The translations under genes were made by a program, and so were the position numbers. Shown one piece after another: positions 16,892 to 25,110 of a DNA stretch of 64,000 bases. Numbering within the stretch: the stretch's first letter is position 1; each line of letters starts with the position of its first letter. The DNA is from Lachnospiraceae bacterium. Lineage in GTDB: Bacteria > Bacillota > Clostridia > Lachnospirales > Lachnospiraceae. The notes under the pieces were generated by a model. It saw nothing but the letters and a program-made list of their open reading frames with translations, did not search any database and was not told the origin of the DNA. The DNA is taken from positions 1 through 64,000 of the forward strand of contig JALEKK010000031.1 in NCBI GenBank assembly GCA_022769005.1, read 5' to 3'.

Positions 16892-16919
16892 TAAAGATAA
16901 ATTAAAAAGGATAAAAGAT

Positions 16920-17042
16920 ATGTTAAAAGATATGACGAACAGAGAATTAATGAATGTAGAAGGCGGCTCTGTGTTGGTAACGCTCTTTTGTGCAGGTTTT
17001 GCGGCAGGTATAGCAATGGGCGTGAAGAAGTGGTTTAAATAA
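16920..17042 (+). CDS. Double-glycine leader peptide precursor 4
   Basis: 40 residues with a weak AAGGA site. Leader MLKDMTNRELMNVEGG; core 24 residues, SVLVTLFCAGFAAGIAMG then VKKWFK. The AGFAAGIAMG segment holds overlapping GxxxG motifs and is shared almost exactly with precursor 6; the KKWFK end is cationic-aromatic. The peptide is short for a bacteriocin and may be one partner of a multi-peptide pore. Confidence 0.83.
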   Translation: MLKDMTNRELMNVEGGSVLVTLFCAGFAAGIAMGVKKWFK

Positions 17043-17068
17043 TTTGAGGTTTCAAGAGGAGCAAAGCA

Positions 17069-17179
17069 ATGTTAAGAACAATGACAGAAGATGAAGTAAT
17101 GGCAGTAGACGGCGGTCTTGTAATTTTACCTATTATGCCAACATCTATTCTTAGATGGGTTAGAAAGTTGTTTAAATAA
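17069..17179 (+). CDS. Double-glycine leader peptide precursor 5
   Basis: 36 residues. AGAGGAG lies upstream within a stretch repeated before precursors 5, 6 and 7. Leader MLRTMTEDEVMAVDGG (identical to that of precursor 7); core only 20 residues, LVILPIMPTSILRWVRKLFK. It is proline-kinked and ends in the cationic RKLFK, parallel to KKWFK in precursors 4 and 6. The identical leader joined to an unrelated core suggests leader-core shuffling. Confidence 0.83.
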   Translation: MLRTMTEDEVMAVDGGLVILPIMPTSILRWVRKLFK

Positions 17180-17205
17180 TTTTAGATTTCAAGAGGAGAA
17201 AAGCA

Positions 17206-17352
17206 ATGTTAAGAGCAATGACAAATGACGAAATAATGGAAGTTGAAGGCGGAATTGTGCCTATAGTAGTCGGAGGATCAGCATTGGCAAAAATATTCGC
17301 TGCAGGTTTTGCGGCAGGTATAGCAATGGGCATTAAGAAGTGGTTTAAATAA
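17206..17352 (+). CDS. Double-glycine leader peptide precursor 6
   Basis: 48 residues, preceded by AGAGGAG. Leader MLRAMTNDEIMEVEGG; core 32 residues starting IVPIVVGGSALAKIF and ending AAGIAMGIKKWFK. The last 16 residues match precursor 4 with one change (V to I), while the first half is different and longer. Glycine-zipper character again suggests a membrane-inserting helix. Confidence 0.84.
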   Translation: MLRAMTNDEIMEVEGGIVPIVVGGSALAKIFAAGFAAGIAMGIKKWFK

Positions 17353-17378
17353 TTTGAGATTTCAAGAGGAGCAAAGTT

Positions 17379-17531
17379 ATGTTAAGAACAATGACAGAAG
17401 ATGAGGTAATGGCAGTAGACGGCGGTATTGTATGGGTACCTATTCTTATAGCGGGAGCTAAGTGCGGTGCGGCATTGCTCGGTGGAGTAGCTGCAGGCCT
17501 CGCAGTATCAAAAATAGTTTCCAGATGGTAA
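17379..17531 (+). CDS. Double-glycine leader peptide precursor 7 (paralogue of 3)
   Basis: 50 residues, preceded by AGAGGAG. Leader MLRTMTEDEVMAVDGG; core 34 residues, beginning IVWVPILIAGAKCG and ending AVSKIVSRW. It aligns without gaps to precursor 3, with differences in the middle (VVWAGVKCA to ILIAGAKCG, GVGAG to GVAAG). One cysteine is kept at the same core position. It is the last member with an intact GG site. Confidence 0.85.
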   Translation: MLRTMTEDEVMAVDGGIVWVPILIAGAKCGAALLGGVAAGLAVSKIVSRW

Positions 17532-17589
17532 TAAATATAATACATATAAAAGAAACAAAAACAATTTTCAGAGTAAAGGGATGAGAATA

Positions 17590-17685
17590 ATGGCGGTTGA
17601 CAGCAATGTACTCTTAATTCTTTTTCTTACAGGTTTTATAGGCGGCACGGCACTTGGAATTGCAAAGTGGATAAAAAAGAAATAA
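17590..17685 (+). CDS. Leader-defective relative of the array peptides
   Basis: 31 residues from the ATG at 17590 (AAAGGG 9 bases before), or 34 from the ATG at 17581, which touches the AAAGGG. The start MAVDSN corresponds to the end of the leaders, MAVDGG, with GG replaced by SN and the helical leader part missing. The rest, LFLTGFIGGTALGIAKWIKK, is like the glycine-zipper plus cationic end of precursors 4 and 6. It could be an intracellular or leaderless peptide, an immunity-like membrane peptide, or a decaying copy. Confidence 0.55.
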   Translation: MAVDSNVLLILFLTGFIGGTALGIAKWIKKK

Positions 17686-17738
17686 GTCTGTAAAGCAATA
17701 TTTATCGGTATGTAACTCTAAAAACTTGTTTATATGAC

Positions 17739-17786
17739 AAATAAGGGTATCTATTGTGTGAAAACACATGGTAGGTGCCTTTATTT
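17739..17786 (+). terminator. Long GAAA-capped hairpin between array peptides and the exporter
   Basis: AATAAGGGTATCTA (from 17740) pairs, with G-U pairs, with TAGGTGCCTTTATT (to 17785). An inner TGTGT/ACACA stem is closed by GAAA. It has A-rich and T-rich flanks, so it may terminate in both directions or attenuate transcription into the exporter genes. Confidence 0.65.
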
Positions 17787-17801
17787 GAAATGGAGGTAAA
17801 T

Positions 17802-17879
17802 ATGAAAAAGGCGTTGACTGTTATTTTCAGTGTCGGATTTATATGCGGGACAGTAATGGGCATTAGATTGTTTTTTTAA
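17802..17879 (+). CDS. 25-residue core-only peptide
   Basis: ATG with an excellent GGAGG site (17792-17796). The product, MKKALTVIFSVGFICGTVMG then IRLFF, is a single hydrophobic helix. It resembles the second half of precursors 4 and 6 (AGFAAGIAMGIKKWFK against VGFICGTVMGIRLFF) but lacks any leader. The strong ribosome site argues for translation. It may be a leaderless membrane peptide or an immunity factor for the array peptides. Too short for confident proof. Confidence 0.55.
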   Translation: MKKALTVIFSVGFICGTVMGIRLFF

Positions 17880-17965
17880 TACCGAGGATCATCCGTCAAT
17901 AAAATTTAAAAGTATCCGTTTAGAGGCGGATATATATGTGAACTAAAAAATTCTTGAGGTTACTT

Positions 17966-20185
17966 ATGAGATACTATTGTATAAAACAGCATGACATGAC
18001 TGATTGCGGTGCGGCATGTATCGCAACAATATGCAGACAAAACGGTTATAAGATCAGTATTACAAAGATACGTGAGGTTGCGGGAACAGACAAACAGGGA
18101 ACGAATGCCAAAGGCGTTATTAAGGCAGCGGAACAGTTGGGATTTGACGCCAAGGGAGTTAAGGGTGACAGAGAGGCGTTCTTTTCCGGATTTCAGCTTC
18201 CCTGTATAGCACATGTTATTGTTGATGGGCAACTTTTGCATTATGTGGTGATACATAAGATTACAAAAAAATATGTTATTATCGCGGATCCGGGAGTGGG
18301 AATAGTTAAACTCAAACCCGAAGAATTTTTCGGTGATGTTCACGAGCCGGGGAAACCGCCGAAATACAGATGGAGCGGTGTTCTCATTTTATTGGTGAAA
18401 AAAGAAACCTTTAAAAAGGGCGGAGAAACAAAAGGATTGTTTAAGCGTTTTTTCAGTTTATTGGTTCCGCAGAGAAAATTGCTTATGCATATCTTTTTTG
18501 CGTCACTGATATATACGATACTCGGTATACTCGGAGCTTTTTATTTTAAAGAGCTTATTGACAGTGTATTGCCGGACGGACTGCAAAGGACACTTATGAC
18601 TCTCTCGGTAGGAGTAATTGCCTTAAATGTATTTAAGGTTATTCTGGATGCGTTCAGATCTCATTTGCTTCTTTATTTAAGTCAGAAGCTGGATATTGCA
18701 TTATTGCTTGGATATTATCGTCATATAATGGAACTTCCCATGAACTTTTTCGGGACAAGGAAAATAGGCGAGATAATTTCGAGATTTAATGATGCTGGAA
18801 AGGTAAGAGATGCAATTTCCGGTGCCACTCTTACCATGATGATTGATACCATTATGGCGGTTGCGGGCGGAATTATATTATTTATGCAGAATGCAAAGCT
18901 GTTCGGAATTGCGGTAATAATGGTAGTAATCTACATTATTATCGTTGTGGTCTTTAATAAAAAATATGAAACATTAAACCGCAGGGAGATGGAAGACAAT
19001 GCTCAGCTTACTTCATACATGGTGGAATCATTAAACGGGATACAGACCGTAAAGGCGTACAATGCAGAGCGAAAGACAAAGCAGGAAACGGAAATCAGAT
19101 TTGTAAAGCTCTTAAGAAGCGTATTTAATTTGAGCAAAGCAAATAATATACAGTCATCACTTAAAACATTGGTGGAATTGGTAGGAGGAGTCATTATCCT
19201 CTGGGTCGGAGGAGTAAGTGTTATAAACGGAGAAATGACTATGGGTTCTCTTATAACATTTAATTCGTTATTGATATATTTTCTTGATCCGATTAAAAAT
19301 CTTATTAATCTGCAGCCGCAGATACAAACTGCGGTAGTGGCCGCAGATCGCCTCGGGGAAATACTTGATCTTGAAGCGGAAAAGACGGAAAAAGAATATC
19401 GCAAAATGTCGCCTTCAAGTCTTGCCGGAGATATAGAGATAAAGAATTTGAATTTCAGATACGGAACAAGGAGACTTATTTTACAGGATATTAATCTTAA
19501 GATAGAAAAGGGACAAAAGGTTGCCTTTGTAGGTGAAAGCGGTTCAGGCAAGACCACTCTTTCCAAACTGTTATTGCATTTATATGCTCCGGAATCGGGA
19601 GATATACTTATCAACGGAAGAAATATAGAAGATATTCAACTTGAGTGCCTGAGAGAGAAGATTGCATATATTCCACAGGAAACATTTTTATTCAGCGGCT
19701 CAATATATGAAAATCTTACTCTGGGTATGGATAACGTTACCATGGAAGAAGTTACGGAGGCGGCTAAAATGGCTCAGGCTCACGATTTTATTAATGAACT
19801 TCCTCTTCGATATGATACGAGACTGGAAGAGAACGGTGCAAATCTTTCCGGAGGACAGAGGCAGAGACTTGCAATTACGAGAGCAATGCTTAAGAAACCT
19901 GACATACTTATCCTTGATGAGGCAACAAGCAATCTTGATGCCATTACAGAGCGTGCTCTGGATAAGACTCTCAATGAATATACCAAGGACAGAACCACAA
20001 TATTTATCGCTCATCGTTTAAGTACAATAAAGAACTGCGATAAGATTTATGTATTGGACAAAGGCAGGATAATAGAGGAAGGCTCACACAGAGAACTTAT
20101 TAAGCTCGGAGGAAAATACGCTTATCTCGTAAAACAGCAGTCGTTGGAGGAGAATACCGAAGAGAAAGGCGGTGATGACAAATGA
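17966..20185 (+). CDS. Peptidase-containing ABC exporter (C39 peptidase, PCAT) for double-glycine peptides
   Basis: 739 residues from the ATG at 17966 (TGAGGT just upstream). Residues 1-135 are the C39 cysteine protease with Q8, C14 (MTDCGAAC), H92 (LLHYVVIH) and D108 (IADPG). The transmembrane domain spans about 155-450. The ATPase has GESGSGKTTL, signature LSGGQRQR and Walker B ILILDEATSNLD. It should cleave the array leaders after GG and export the cores with the HlyD-like partner. All catalytic residues are present. The gene overlaps the next by four bases. Confidence 0.93.
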   Translation: MRYYCIKQHDMTDCGAACIATICRQNGYKISITKIREVAGTDKQGTNAKGVIKAAEQLGFDAKGVKGDREAFFSGFQLPCIAHVIVDGQLLHYVVIHKITKKYVIIADPGVGIVKLKPEEFFGDVHEPGKPPKYRWSGVLILLVKKETFKKGGETKGLFKRFFSLLVPQRKLLMHIFFASLIYTILGILGAFYFKELIDSVLPDGLQRTLMTLSVGVIALNVFKVILDAFRSHLLLYLSQKLDIALLLGYYRHIMELPMNFFGTRKIGEIISRFNDAGKVRDAISGATLTMMIDTIMAVAGGIILFMQNAKLFGIAVIMVVIYIIIVVVFNKKYETLNRREMEDNAQLTSYMVESLNGIQTVKAYNAERKTKQETEIRFVKLLRSVFNLSKANNIQSSLKTLVELVGGVIILWVGGVSVINGEMTMGSLITFNSLLIYFLDPIKNLINLQPQIQTAVVAADRLGEILDLEAEKTEKEYRKMSPSSLAGDIEIKNLNFRYGTRRLILQDINLKIEKGQKVAFVGESGSGKTTLSKLLLHLYAPESGDILINGRNIEDIQLECLREKIAYIPQETFLFSGSIYENLTLGMDNVTMEEVTEAAKMAQAHDFINELPLRYDTRLEENGANLSGGQRQRLAITRAMLKKPDILILDEATSNLDAITERALDKTLNEYTKDRTTIFIAHRLSTIKNCDKIYVLDKGRIIEEGSHRELIKLGGKYAYLVKQQSLEENTEEKGGDDK

Positions 20186-21738
20186 AATCCACAATAATAG
20201 ATATTAAGGATATAACCGACAGCTCGGAAGTATACGATTCCAAACCTAACCGCTTCATGGTATATACGATATATGTAATATTAGCCGTATTGGCGGCAGC
20301 ATTTCTGTGGATGTGCTTTTTCTCAATCGATATAGTGGTAAAGAGCAACGGTATCTTTAAGGGAAATGACACTTCAAATGTAATAAGCAGTGCAGTAGCC
20401 GGCAAAGTCAAAGAGACAAAGGTTAAGAACGGACAGTATGTAAATGAAGGAGATACGCTTTATACAGTTGAGGTATCGTCTCTTTCGGATACTTTAAAAA
20501 GTTACGGAGAGAGTGTTGAATCATCGAAGAAGAGACTGGAGATTCTTGATGCATATGAGAAAAGCCTTGACGGAAACAAAGATGAACTGGACAAATATTC
20601 AGATAATCCTTACTACGGTGAATTTGTAAATCGAAGAGAACTTTTATTTGCAAATATAAGTATGAATGAAACGGATGTAAACGGTCAGGCATCCGTATAT
20701 AACGGAAATATAAGCTCAACATCCGAAATGATCTATGAATATAATGAAAAAGTAAATAAACTGAACGAAGTAAAAAAATCGATTGCAAACAGGAATAATA
20801 CATTATCTCCTTCGGATGAATATTATTACGGCATGGTGGAGAGTTATCTTGCCTCCTACAGTTATACCGAACTCCAATATAATAATAAAGTAAGCGATTA
20901 TCAGTCACAGATAGATTCATATAACAGGCAGCTAAAACAACTGAACGGAAATGAGACAGGCGATGAGATAAAAAGTCAAATTAATTCATTGGAAAGAGCA
21001 AAGAATTCAGCCGAAAAAGAAAAGAACGAAGCACTTTATAATCTTGAGCTTCAGCAGACATCATCCGTGGAACAGCAGATTGAAAGCTACAAAAACAACA
21101 TACTTTCGATGGAATCAAGTCTAAATGCAGACAAACTGCAGCTTGATAACCTTAATAAAGCAAACGGAAATACAAAAGAAAATGCCGCGATTCTTACCGA
21201 AAAAAATAACATTGCATCGGAGCGGTTAAGCTACAGTGACAAATTGGCTGAAGGGGAAAGATACCTAAAGAATTACGAGATACAAAACGATAATTGTACG
21301 GTAAAAGCAGGTGCTTCCGGATATTACACCATTGATAACGAGATTAAAGAAGGTTCTTTTATACAGGAGGGAACATCTTTGGGAGAGGTGTATCCCGCAA
21401 GCGAGTCCGGTTTTTATGCCGAATTATATGTTGAAAATTCGGATATTGCAAAATTAAAAGAAGGTCAGGAAGTTAATTTTGAAATTGCGGCTCTTCCGTC
21501 TTCTGAATACGGGTACTTCACAGGTAAAGTTGAATATATTTCAAAAGATATCACAGTCGATCAAAATTCGGGAAACGCATATTACCTTGTAAAAGTGAAA
21601 TGCGATACTTCATCGTTGAAGAATAAATCCGGAGACGAAATCTCTCTTATTAACGGAATGGCTTGTCAGGGTAAAATTATTGTTGATAAACAAAACGTAC
21701 TTACATATTTAATGAAGAACTTGGACTTATGGGGCTGA
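20182..21738 (+). CDS. HlyD-family membrane fusion/accessory protein of the peptide exporter
   Basis: 518 residues. One N-terminal membrane helix (about 32-52, VYTIYVILAVLAAAFLWMCF), then a biotinyl-like half motif (NVISSAVAGKVKETKVKNGQYVNEGDTL), a long coiled-coil hairpin (about 110-370), the second lipoyl half (NCTVKAGASGYYTIDNEIKEG) and a beta-barrel end (LKEGQEVNFEIAALPSSEYG). This is the layout of bacteriocin accessory proteins that work with C39-ABC exporters. The ATGA overlap with the exporter gene shows coupled translation. The hairpin is long, as in Gram-positive members. Confidence 0.88.
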   Translation: MKSTIIDIKDITDSSEVYDSKPNRFMVYTIYVILAVLAAAFLWMCFFSIDIVVKSNGIFKGNDTSNVISSAVAGKVKETKVKNGQYVNEGDTLYTVEVSSLSDTLKSYGESVESSKKRLEILDAYEKSLDGNKDELDKYSDNPYYGEFVNRRELLFANISMNETDVNGQASVYNGNISSTSEMIYEYNEKVNKLNEVKKSIANRNNTLSPSDEYYYGMVESYLASYSYTELQYNNKVSDYQSQIDSYNRQLKQLNGNETGDEIKSQINSLERAKNSAEKEKNEALYNLELQQTSSVEQQIESYKNNILSMESSLNADKLQLDNLNKANGNTKENAAILTEKNNIASERLSYSDKLAEGERYLKNYEIQNDNCTVKAGASGYYTIDNEIKEGSFIQEGTSLGEVYPASESGFYAELYVENSDIAKLKEGQEVNFEIAALPSSEYGYFTGKVEYISKDITVDQNSGNAYYLVKVKCDTSSLKNKSGDEISLINGMACQGKIIVDKQNVLTYLMKNLDLWG

Positions 21739-21773
21739 GTAAAAATTTCATATATTATTAATTATTAAATCAG

Positions 21774-21818
21774 CAGGTATTTTGCGGCATATTCCGCATA
21801 TGATACCTGTTTTTTTTC
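21774..21818 (+). terminator. Terminator closing the peptide export operon
   Basis: CAGGTAT (21774-21780) pairs with ATACCTG (21803-21809), with an inner TGCGG/CCGCA stem; eight or more T follow. Confidence 0.85.
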
Positions 21819-21907
21819 ATATTATTATATTAACAAAATCGAAAAGTTCTGTATTTATTATGTTTATTCTTTAAATTATAATCATGTAACAAAAGGGGGT
21901 GCGATAG

Positions 21908-22489
21908 ATGTGTACCGATATAGAAAAGATAATAACGGAATTGAAGGAAGATCCGCGAAATGCGGAATATACTGAACGGGGGATTCCTCCGGTGTTTCAA
22001 TTCAGCGAACATGCCCGAATATTGATTATAGGTCAGGCTCCGGGAAAGAAAGTCGAAGAATCTCTTATTCCGTTTAATGATAAGTCCGGTGAAAAATTAA
22101 TAAGTTGGATGGGCATTGATAAAAATACATTTTATTCCGAAAAGACAGCAATTATACCCATGGATTTTTATTATCCGGGAAAGGGGAAGACGGGGGATTT
22201 ACCTCCCCGCAAATTTGTTGCCCGTGAATATCATGAAAAGATAATTAATATGATGCATGACATAAGGATTACGATTCTTATAGGAAGCTATTCTCAAAAA
22301 TACTATTTGGGAGATCGACAGAAAAAGAATCTCACGGAAACCGTAAGGTCATATAGGGAATATTTGCCGGATTACTTTCCGATAGTACATCCCAGCCCTC
22401 TTAACTTTCGATGGTTAAAAAATAATCCCTGGTTTGAGTCGGAGGTTGTGCCGGAATTGAAAATTGAAGTTGAAAAAGCGCTTAAGTGA
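21908..22489 (+). CDS. Uracil-DNA glycosylase family protein
   Basis: 193 residues, start after AAAGGGGGTG. The N-terminal motif ILIIGQAPGKKVEES and the C-terminal IVHPSPLNFRW are the paired GQxPG and HPSP motifs of the uracil-DNA glycosylase superfamily (family 4/5-like small-protein branch). There is no four-cysteine Fe-S pattern, so it belongs to the branch without a cluster. It would excise uracil or a related damaged base. It stands alone between terminators. Confidence 0.82.
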   Translation: MCTDIEKIITELKEDPRNAEYTERGIPPVFQFSEHARILIIGQAPGKKVEESLIPFNDKSGEKLISWMGIDKNTFYSEKTAIIPMDFYYPGKGKTGDLPPRKFVAREYHEKIINMMHDIRITILIGSYSQKYYLGDRQKKNLTETVRSYREYLPDYFPIVHPSPLNFRWLKNNPWFESEVVPELKIEVEKALK

Positions 22490-22539
22490 AAATAATTCTG
22501 ATTTTATGAAAATTTACGGAATATAAGGAGAGATATACG

Positions 22540-23490
22540 ATGAAAAAAGGAACTGTTTATCTTGCCGGAGGATGTTTCTGGGGAGTAGAGAAATTCTTTG
22601 AACAATTCCGCGGTATTACGGATACTTTAGTCGGTTATGCAAACGGACCGACTTCGGAGCCTTCATACGGAGACGTATGTAACGGAAGCGGTCATGCCGA
22701 AGCGGTAAGACTGGAATATGATAAGGATAAAATTTCTCTTACAGAGATTATAAAATACTTTTTTATGATAATAGACCCGTTGTCCGTAAACAAACAGGGG
22801 AATGATACGGGTATACAGTACAGAACGGGCATATATTATGAAGATGCGGCTGATCTGCCCGAGATAGAGGCGGTATATAACGAAGAACAAAATAAAGTCG
22901 GCACACCTCTTGCCGTGGAACTTGAACCAATTAAAAATTTCTACCCCGCAGAGGAGTATCACAGAAAATATCTCGATAAAAATCCTTTAGGCTATTGTCA
23001 TATAAATCCGAAATTGTTCGGATTGCAAAAGCAAAAATTTAATATTGAAAACGGTATCGAAAGCGAAGAAGAACTTAAAAAACGTATAGGAGATTTGTCT
23101 TTTGAAGTTACACAAAGGGCTGCGACGGAAAGACCTTTTACAGGCGAATATGACAATTTTTTTGAAAAGGGAATTTATGTGGATATAGTAAGCGGAGAGC
23201 CTCTGTTCAGTTCTGAAGATAAATATAATTCAGGCTGCGGCTGGCCTGCCTTTACAAAACCGATTGATAAAAACATTTTGATTGAGAAAACAGATTTGTC
23301 ATACGGCATGGTTCGTACGGAAGTAATATCAAAGGAAGCATCTTCTCATCTGGGACATGTTTTTGACGACGGTCCGAAAGACAGGGGAGGACTTCGCTAT
23401 TGTATAAATTCCGCATCATTAAGGTTTATCCCATACGATGAACTTGAAAAGCAGGGATACGGCGAATATAAGAAGCTGTTTGATAAATAA
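22540..23490 (+). CDS. msrAB: Fused methionine sulfoxide reductase MsrA-MsrB
   Basis: 316 residues. MsrA domain about 1-155, with the catalytic GGCFWG (C12) and the [16 protein letters not shown] loop. MsrB domain about 185-305, with [20 protein letters not shown] and the catalytic cysteine in [11 protein letters not shown]. The zinc-binding CxxC pairs of some MsrB proteins are not present. The fusion reduces both S and R methionine sulfoxide epimers. AAGGAG precedes the ATG. It fits the oxidative and electrophile-stress genes around it. Confidence 0.93.
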   Translation: MKKGTVYLAGGCFWGVEKFFEQFRGITDTLVGYANGPTSEPSYGDVCNGSGHAEAVRLEYDKDKISLTEIIKYFFMIIDPLSVNKQGNDTGIQYRTGIYYEDAADLPEIEAVYNEEQNKVGTPLAVELEPIKNFYPAEEYHRKYLDKNPLGYCHINPKLFGLQKQKFNIENGIESEEELKKRIGDLSFEVTQRAATERPFTGEYDNFFEKGIYVDIVSGEPLFSSEDKYNSGCGWPAFTKPIDKNILIEKTDLSYGMVRTEVISKEASSHLGHVFDDGPKDRGGLRYCINSASLRFIPYDELEKQGYGEYKKLFDK

Positions 23491-23553
23491 CCGTGTTCTC
23501 TGAATCATATGACATAGTAAATAATATGTGAGGATAAAAGTTTTATATATCAG

Positions 23554-23620
23554 AGCAACCGATGTTGTTGATATTTTACCGATAAGTGTATTGCGGTCTA
23601 ATGTCACAATGTCGGTTGCT
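23554..23620 (+). terminator. Long-loop hairpin after msrAB
   Basis: AGCAACCGA (23554-23562) pairs with TCGGTTGCT (23612-23620) over a 49-base loop. The T-tract is weak. It could be a terminator or a leader structure. Confidence 0.4.
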
Positions 23621-23756
23621 TATTTAAGTGTAAAATATCAAAAAAATATGCAAAACAAAAGTGCGGATTAAAGATATGAATCCGGATATGAACTATTTTG
23701 CAGTATTTACATTAATAATCAAATTGAGGAAATGAGACTGTTTTAACACGAAATTA

Positions 23757-23802
23757 TATCTAATTAGATACTATTGACGAATTACATCTAATTAGATATA
23801 AT
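23757..23802 (+). promoter_or_regulatory. MarR operon promoter with twin palindromic operators
   Basis: TTGACG (23774-23779), 17-base spacer and TATAAT (23797-23802). TATCTAATTAGATA (23757-23770) lies just upstream of the -35, and ATCTAATTAGAT (23786-23797) fills the spacer up to the -10. The centres are 28 bases apart. The form resembles the ATCT-N-AGAT boxes of quinone-sensing MarR regulators such as MhqR. Confidence 0.8.
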
Positions 23803-23826
23803 TTGTGCAAGTCAGGAGGTGAGCCG

Positions 23827-24258
23827 ATGAGGGAAGATTCATATATTCTCATAGGTATACACAGAATAGTTAAGGATCTTGACCGTGAGACTGCAAGGGT
23901 TAGTTCGTCATACGGATTGACATTTCCTCAGTTCATGGTGCTTGAAGCGCTGTTAAACAAGGGGAGTCTTACGGTCGGAGAGATAAAGGAAAAGATATTG
24001 AGCAGTAACGGAACTATTCCCGTAATAATTAATAATCTTGTTAAGCAGGGAATGGTACGGCGTACAAAAGATCCGGATGACCAAAGAAGGAGTCTTGTTG
24101 AACTTACGGACAAGGGAAGGGAGCTTATTGAACGTGTATATCCGAAAAATGAGAAAATATTTACCGAAAGATTCGGAATTTGGACAAAAGAAGAGAAGAA
24201 AGAACTTATGAGCCTTATCGGCAGATATCATGAACATTTTTTAAAAAGGAGGGAATAA
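23827..24258 (+). CDS. MarR-family regulator (MhqR-like)
   Basis: 143 residues from the ATG at 23827, chosen because AGGAGGTGAG sits directly upstream; an upstream TTG is less likely. The winged helix is clear (TFPQFMVLEALLNKG, TVGEIKEKILSSNGTIPVIINNLVKQGMVRR, DDQRRSLVELTDKG). No cysteine is present, so thiol sensing is unlikely and direct ligand binding is expected. It is the first gene of a unit with a pirin and precedes a nitroreductase, the set controlled by MhqR in Bacillus. Binding to the twin palindromes would give autorepression. Confidence 0.87.
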   Translation: MREDSYILIGIHRIVKDLDRETARVSSSYGLTFPQFMVLEALLNKGSLTVGEIKEKILSSNGTIPVIINNLVKQGMVRRTKDPDDQRRSLVELTDKGRELIERVYPKNEKIFTERFGIWTKEEKKELMSLIGRYHEHFLKRRE

Positions 24259-25103
24259 TGATAAGAGAAGTGATAAAGCAGACACGCGGTCGAAGAAGCA
24301 GAGACGGAGCCGGCGTAAATTTGGTAAGAGTACTGGGTAACGGAACGGTAAACGCATATGATCCTTTTCTTATGCTTGATTCATTTGATTCGAGCGATCC
24401 CAGAGACTACGAAGCGGGATTTCCGATGCATCCTCACAGAGGTATAGAAACGGTAAGTTTTATAAGCAAAGGACAGATGCTTCACAGAGATCATCTCGGT
24501 ACGGAAGCGTTGGTACGTGACGGTGAGGCACAGTGGCTTACTGCCGGATCGGGCGCCGAGCATGAAGAGATGCCCGGAGGAGAGAGACTTCTCGGAACGC
24601 AGCTTTGGCTCAATATGCCGGCAAAGGATAAAATGAAAGCTAAACCCGCATACCACGGAATAACAAAGGATGAAATAAAAGAAATTCCTTTAAAAGGCGG
24701 AATACTCAGACTTATAATCGGCGAATATAACGGAGCCGAAGGATGGCAGGGACGTTACCTGCCTCTGGATTTTTATGATATACATCTTGAACCTCATGCA
24801 AATGCAGAAATAAGTATTCGCAAAGGTTGGTCATCATTTGCTTTTACACTCAGGGGAAGCGTAAAGATAAGCGGCACGGATGTTGAAGAGAAGACAGCCG
24901 CAAAACTCGGTGACGGTGACAGCGTAGTGCTTGAAACCGGGGATACGGGAGCCGAAATATTGATTTATGCTTCAAAACCCCTTGATGAACCCGTTGCGTG
25001 GTATGGCCCTATTGTTATGAATACAAGGGAAGAACTTGAACAGGCATATTTGGATCTTCAAAACGGAACATTTATTAAAGATGCTGAAGAATACGATAAT
25101 TGA
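24258..25103 (+). CDS. Pirin-family protein (possible quercetinase)
   Basis: 281 residues; the ATG overlaps the MarR stop by one base. Bicupin with MHPHRGIETVSFISKGQMLHRDHLG near the N-terminus and GSGAEHEEMP, which give the three histidines and one glutamate that bind metal. Bacterial pirins are often quercetin dioxygenase-like enzymes induced by quinones. The length is normal. Position under MarR control supports an electrophile-stress role; the natural substrate is not known. Confidence 0.9.
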   Translation: MIREVIKQTRGRRSRDGAGVNLVRVLGNGTVNAYDPFLMLDSFDSSDPRDYEAGFPMHPHRGIETVSFISKGQMLHRDHLGTEALVRDGEAQWLTAGSGAEHEEMPGGERLLGTQLWLNMPAKDKMKAKPAYHGITKDEIKEIPLKGGILRLIIGEYNGAEGWQGRYLPLDFYDIHLEPHANAEISIRKGWSSFAFTLRGSVKISGTDVEEKTAAKLGDGDSVVLETGDTGAEILIYASKPLDEPVAWYGPIVMNTREELEQAYLDLQNGTFIKDAEEYDN

Positions 25104-25110
25104 TATAATA

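Noticed and set aside
16654-17016. Long open frame on the minus strand opposite the peptide array
   Set aside because: It arises from the repeated composition of the plus-strand precursors, has no ribosome site and is antisense to genes with clear RBS and GG leaders. The same holds for 17345-17545 minus.
16352-17531. CRISPR-like array because of regularly repeated leader sequence
   Set aside because: The repeats are coding leaders with RBS and variable unit length (111-168 bases); no constant repeat-spacer pattern.
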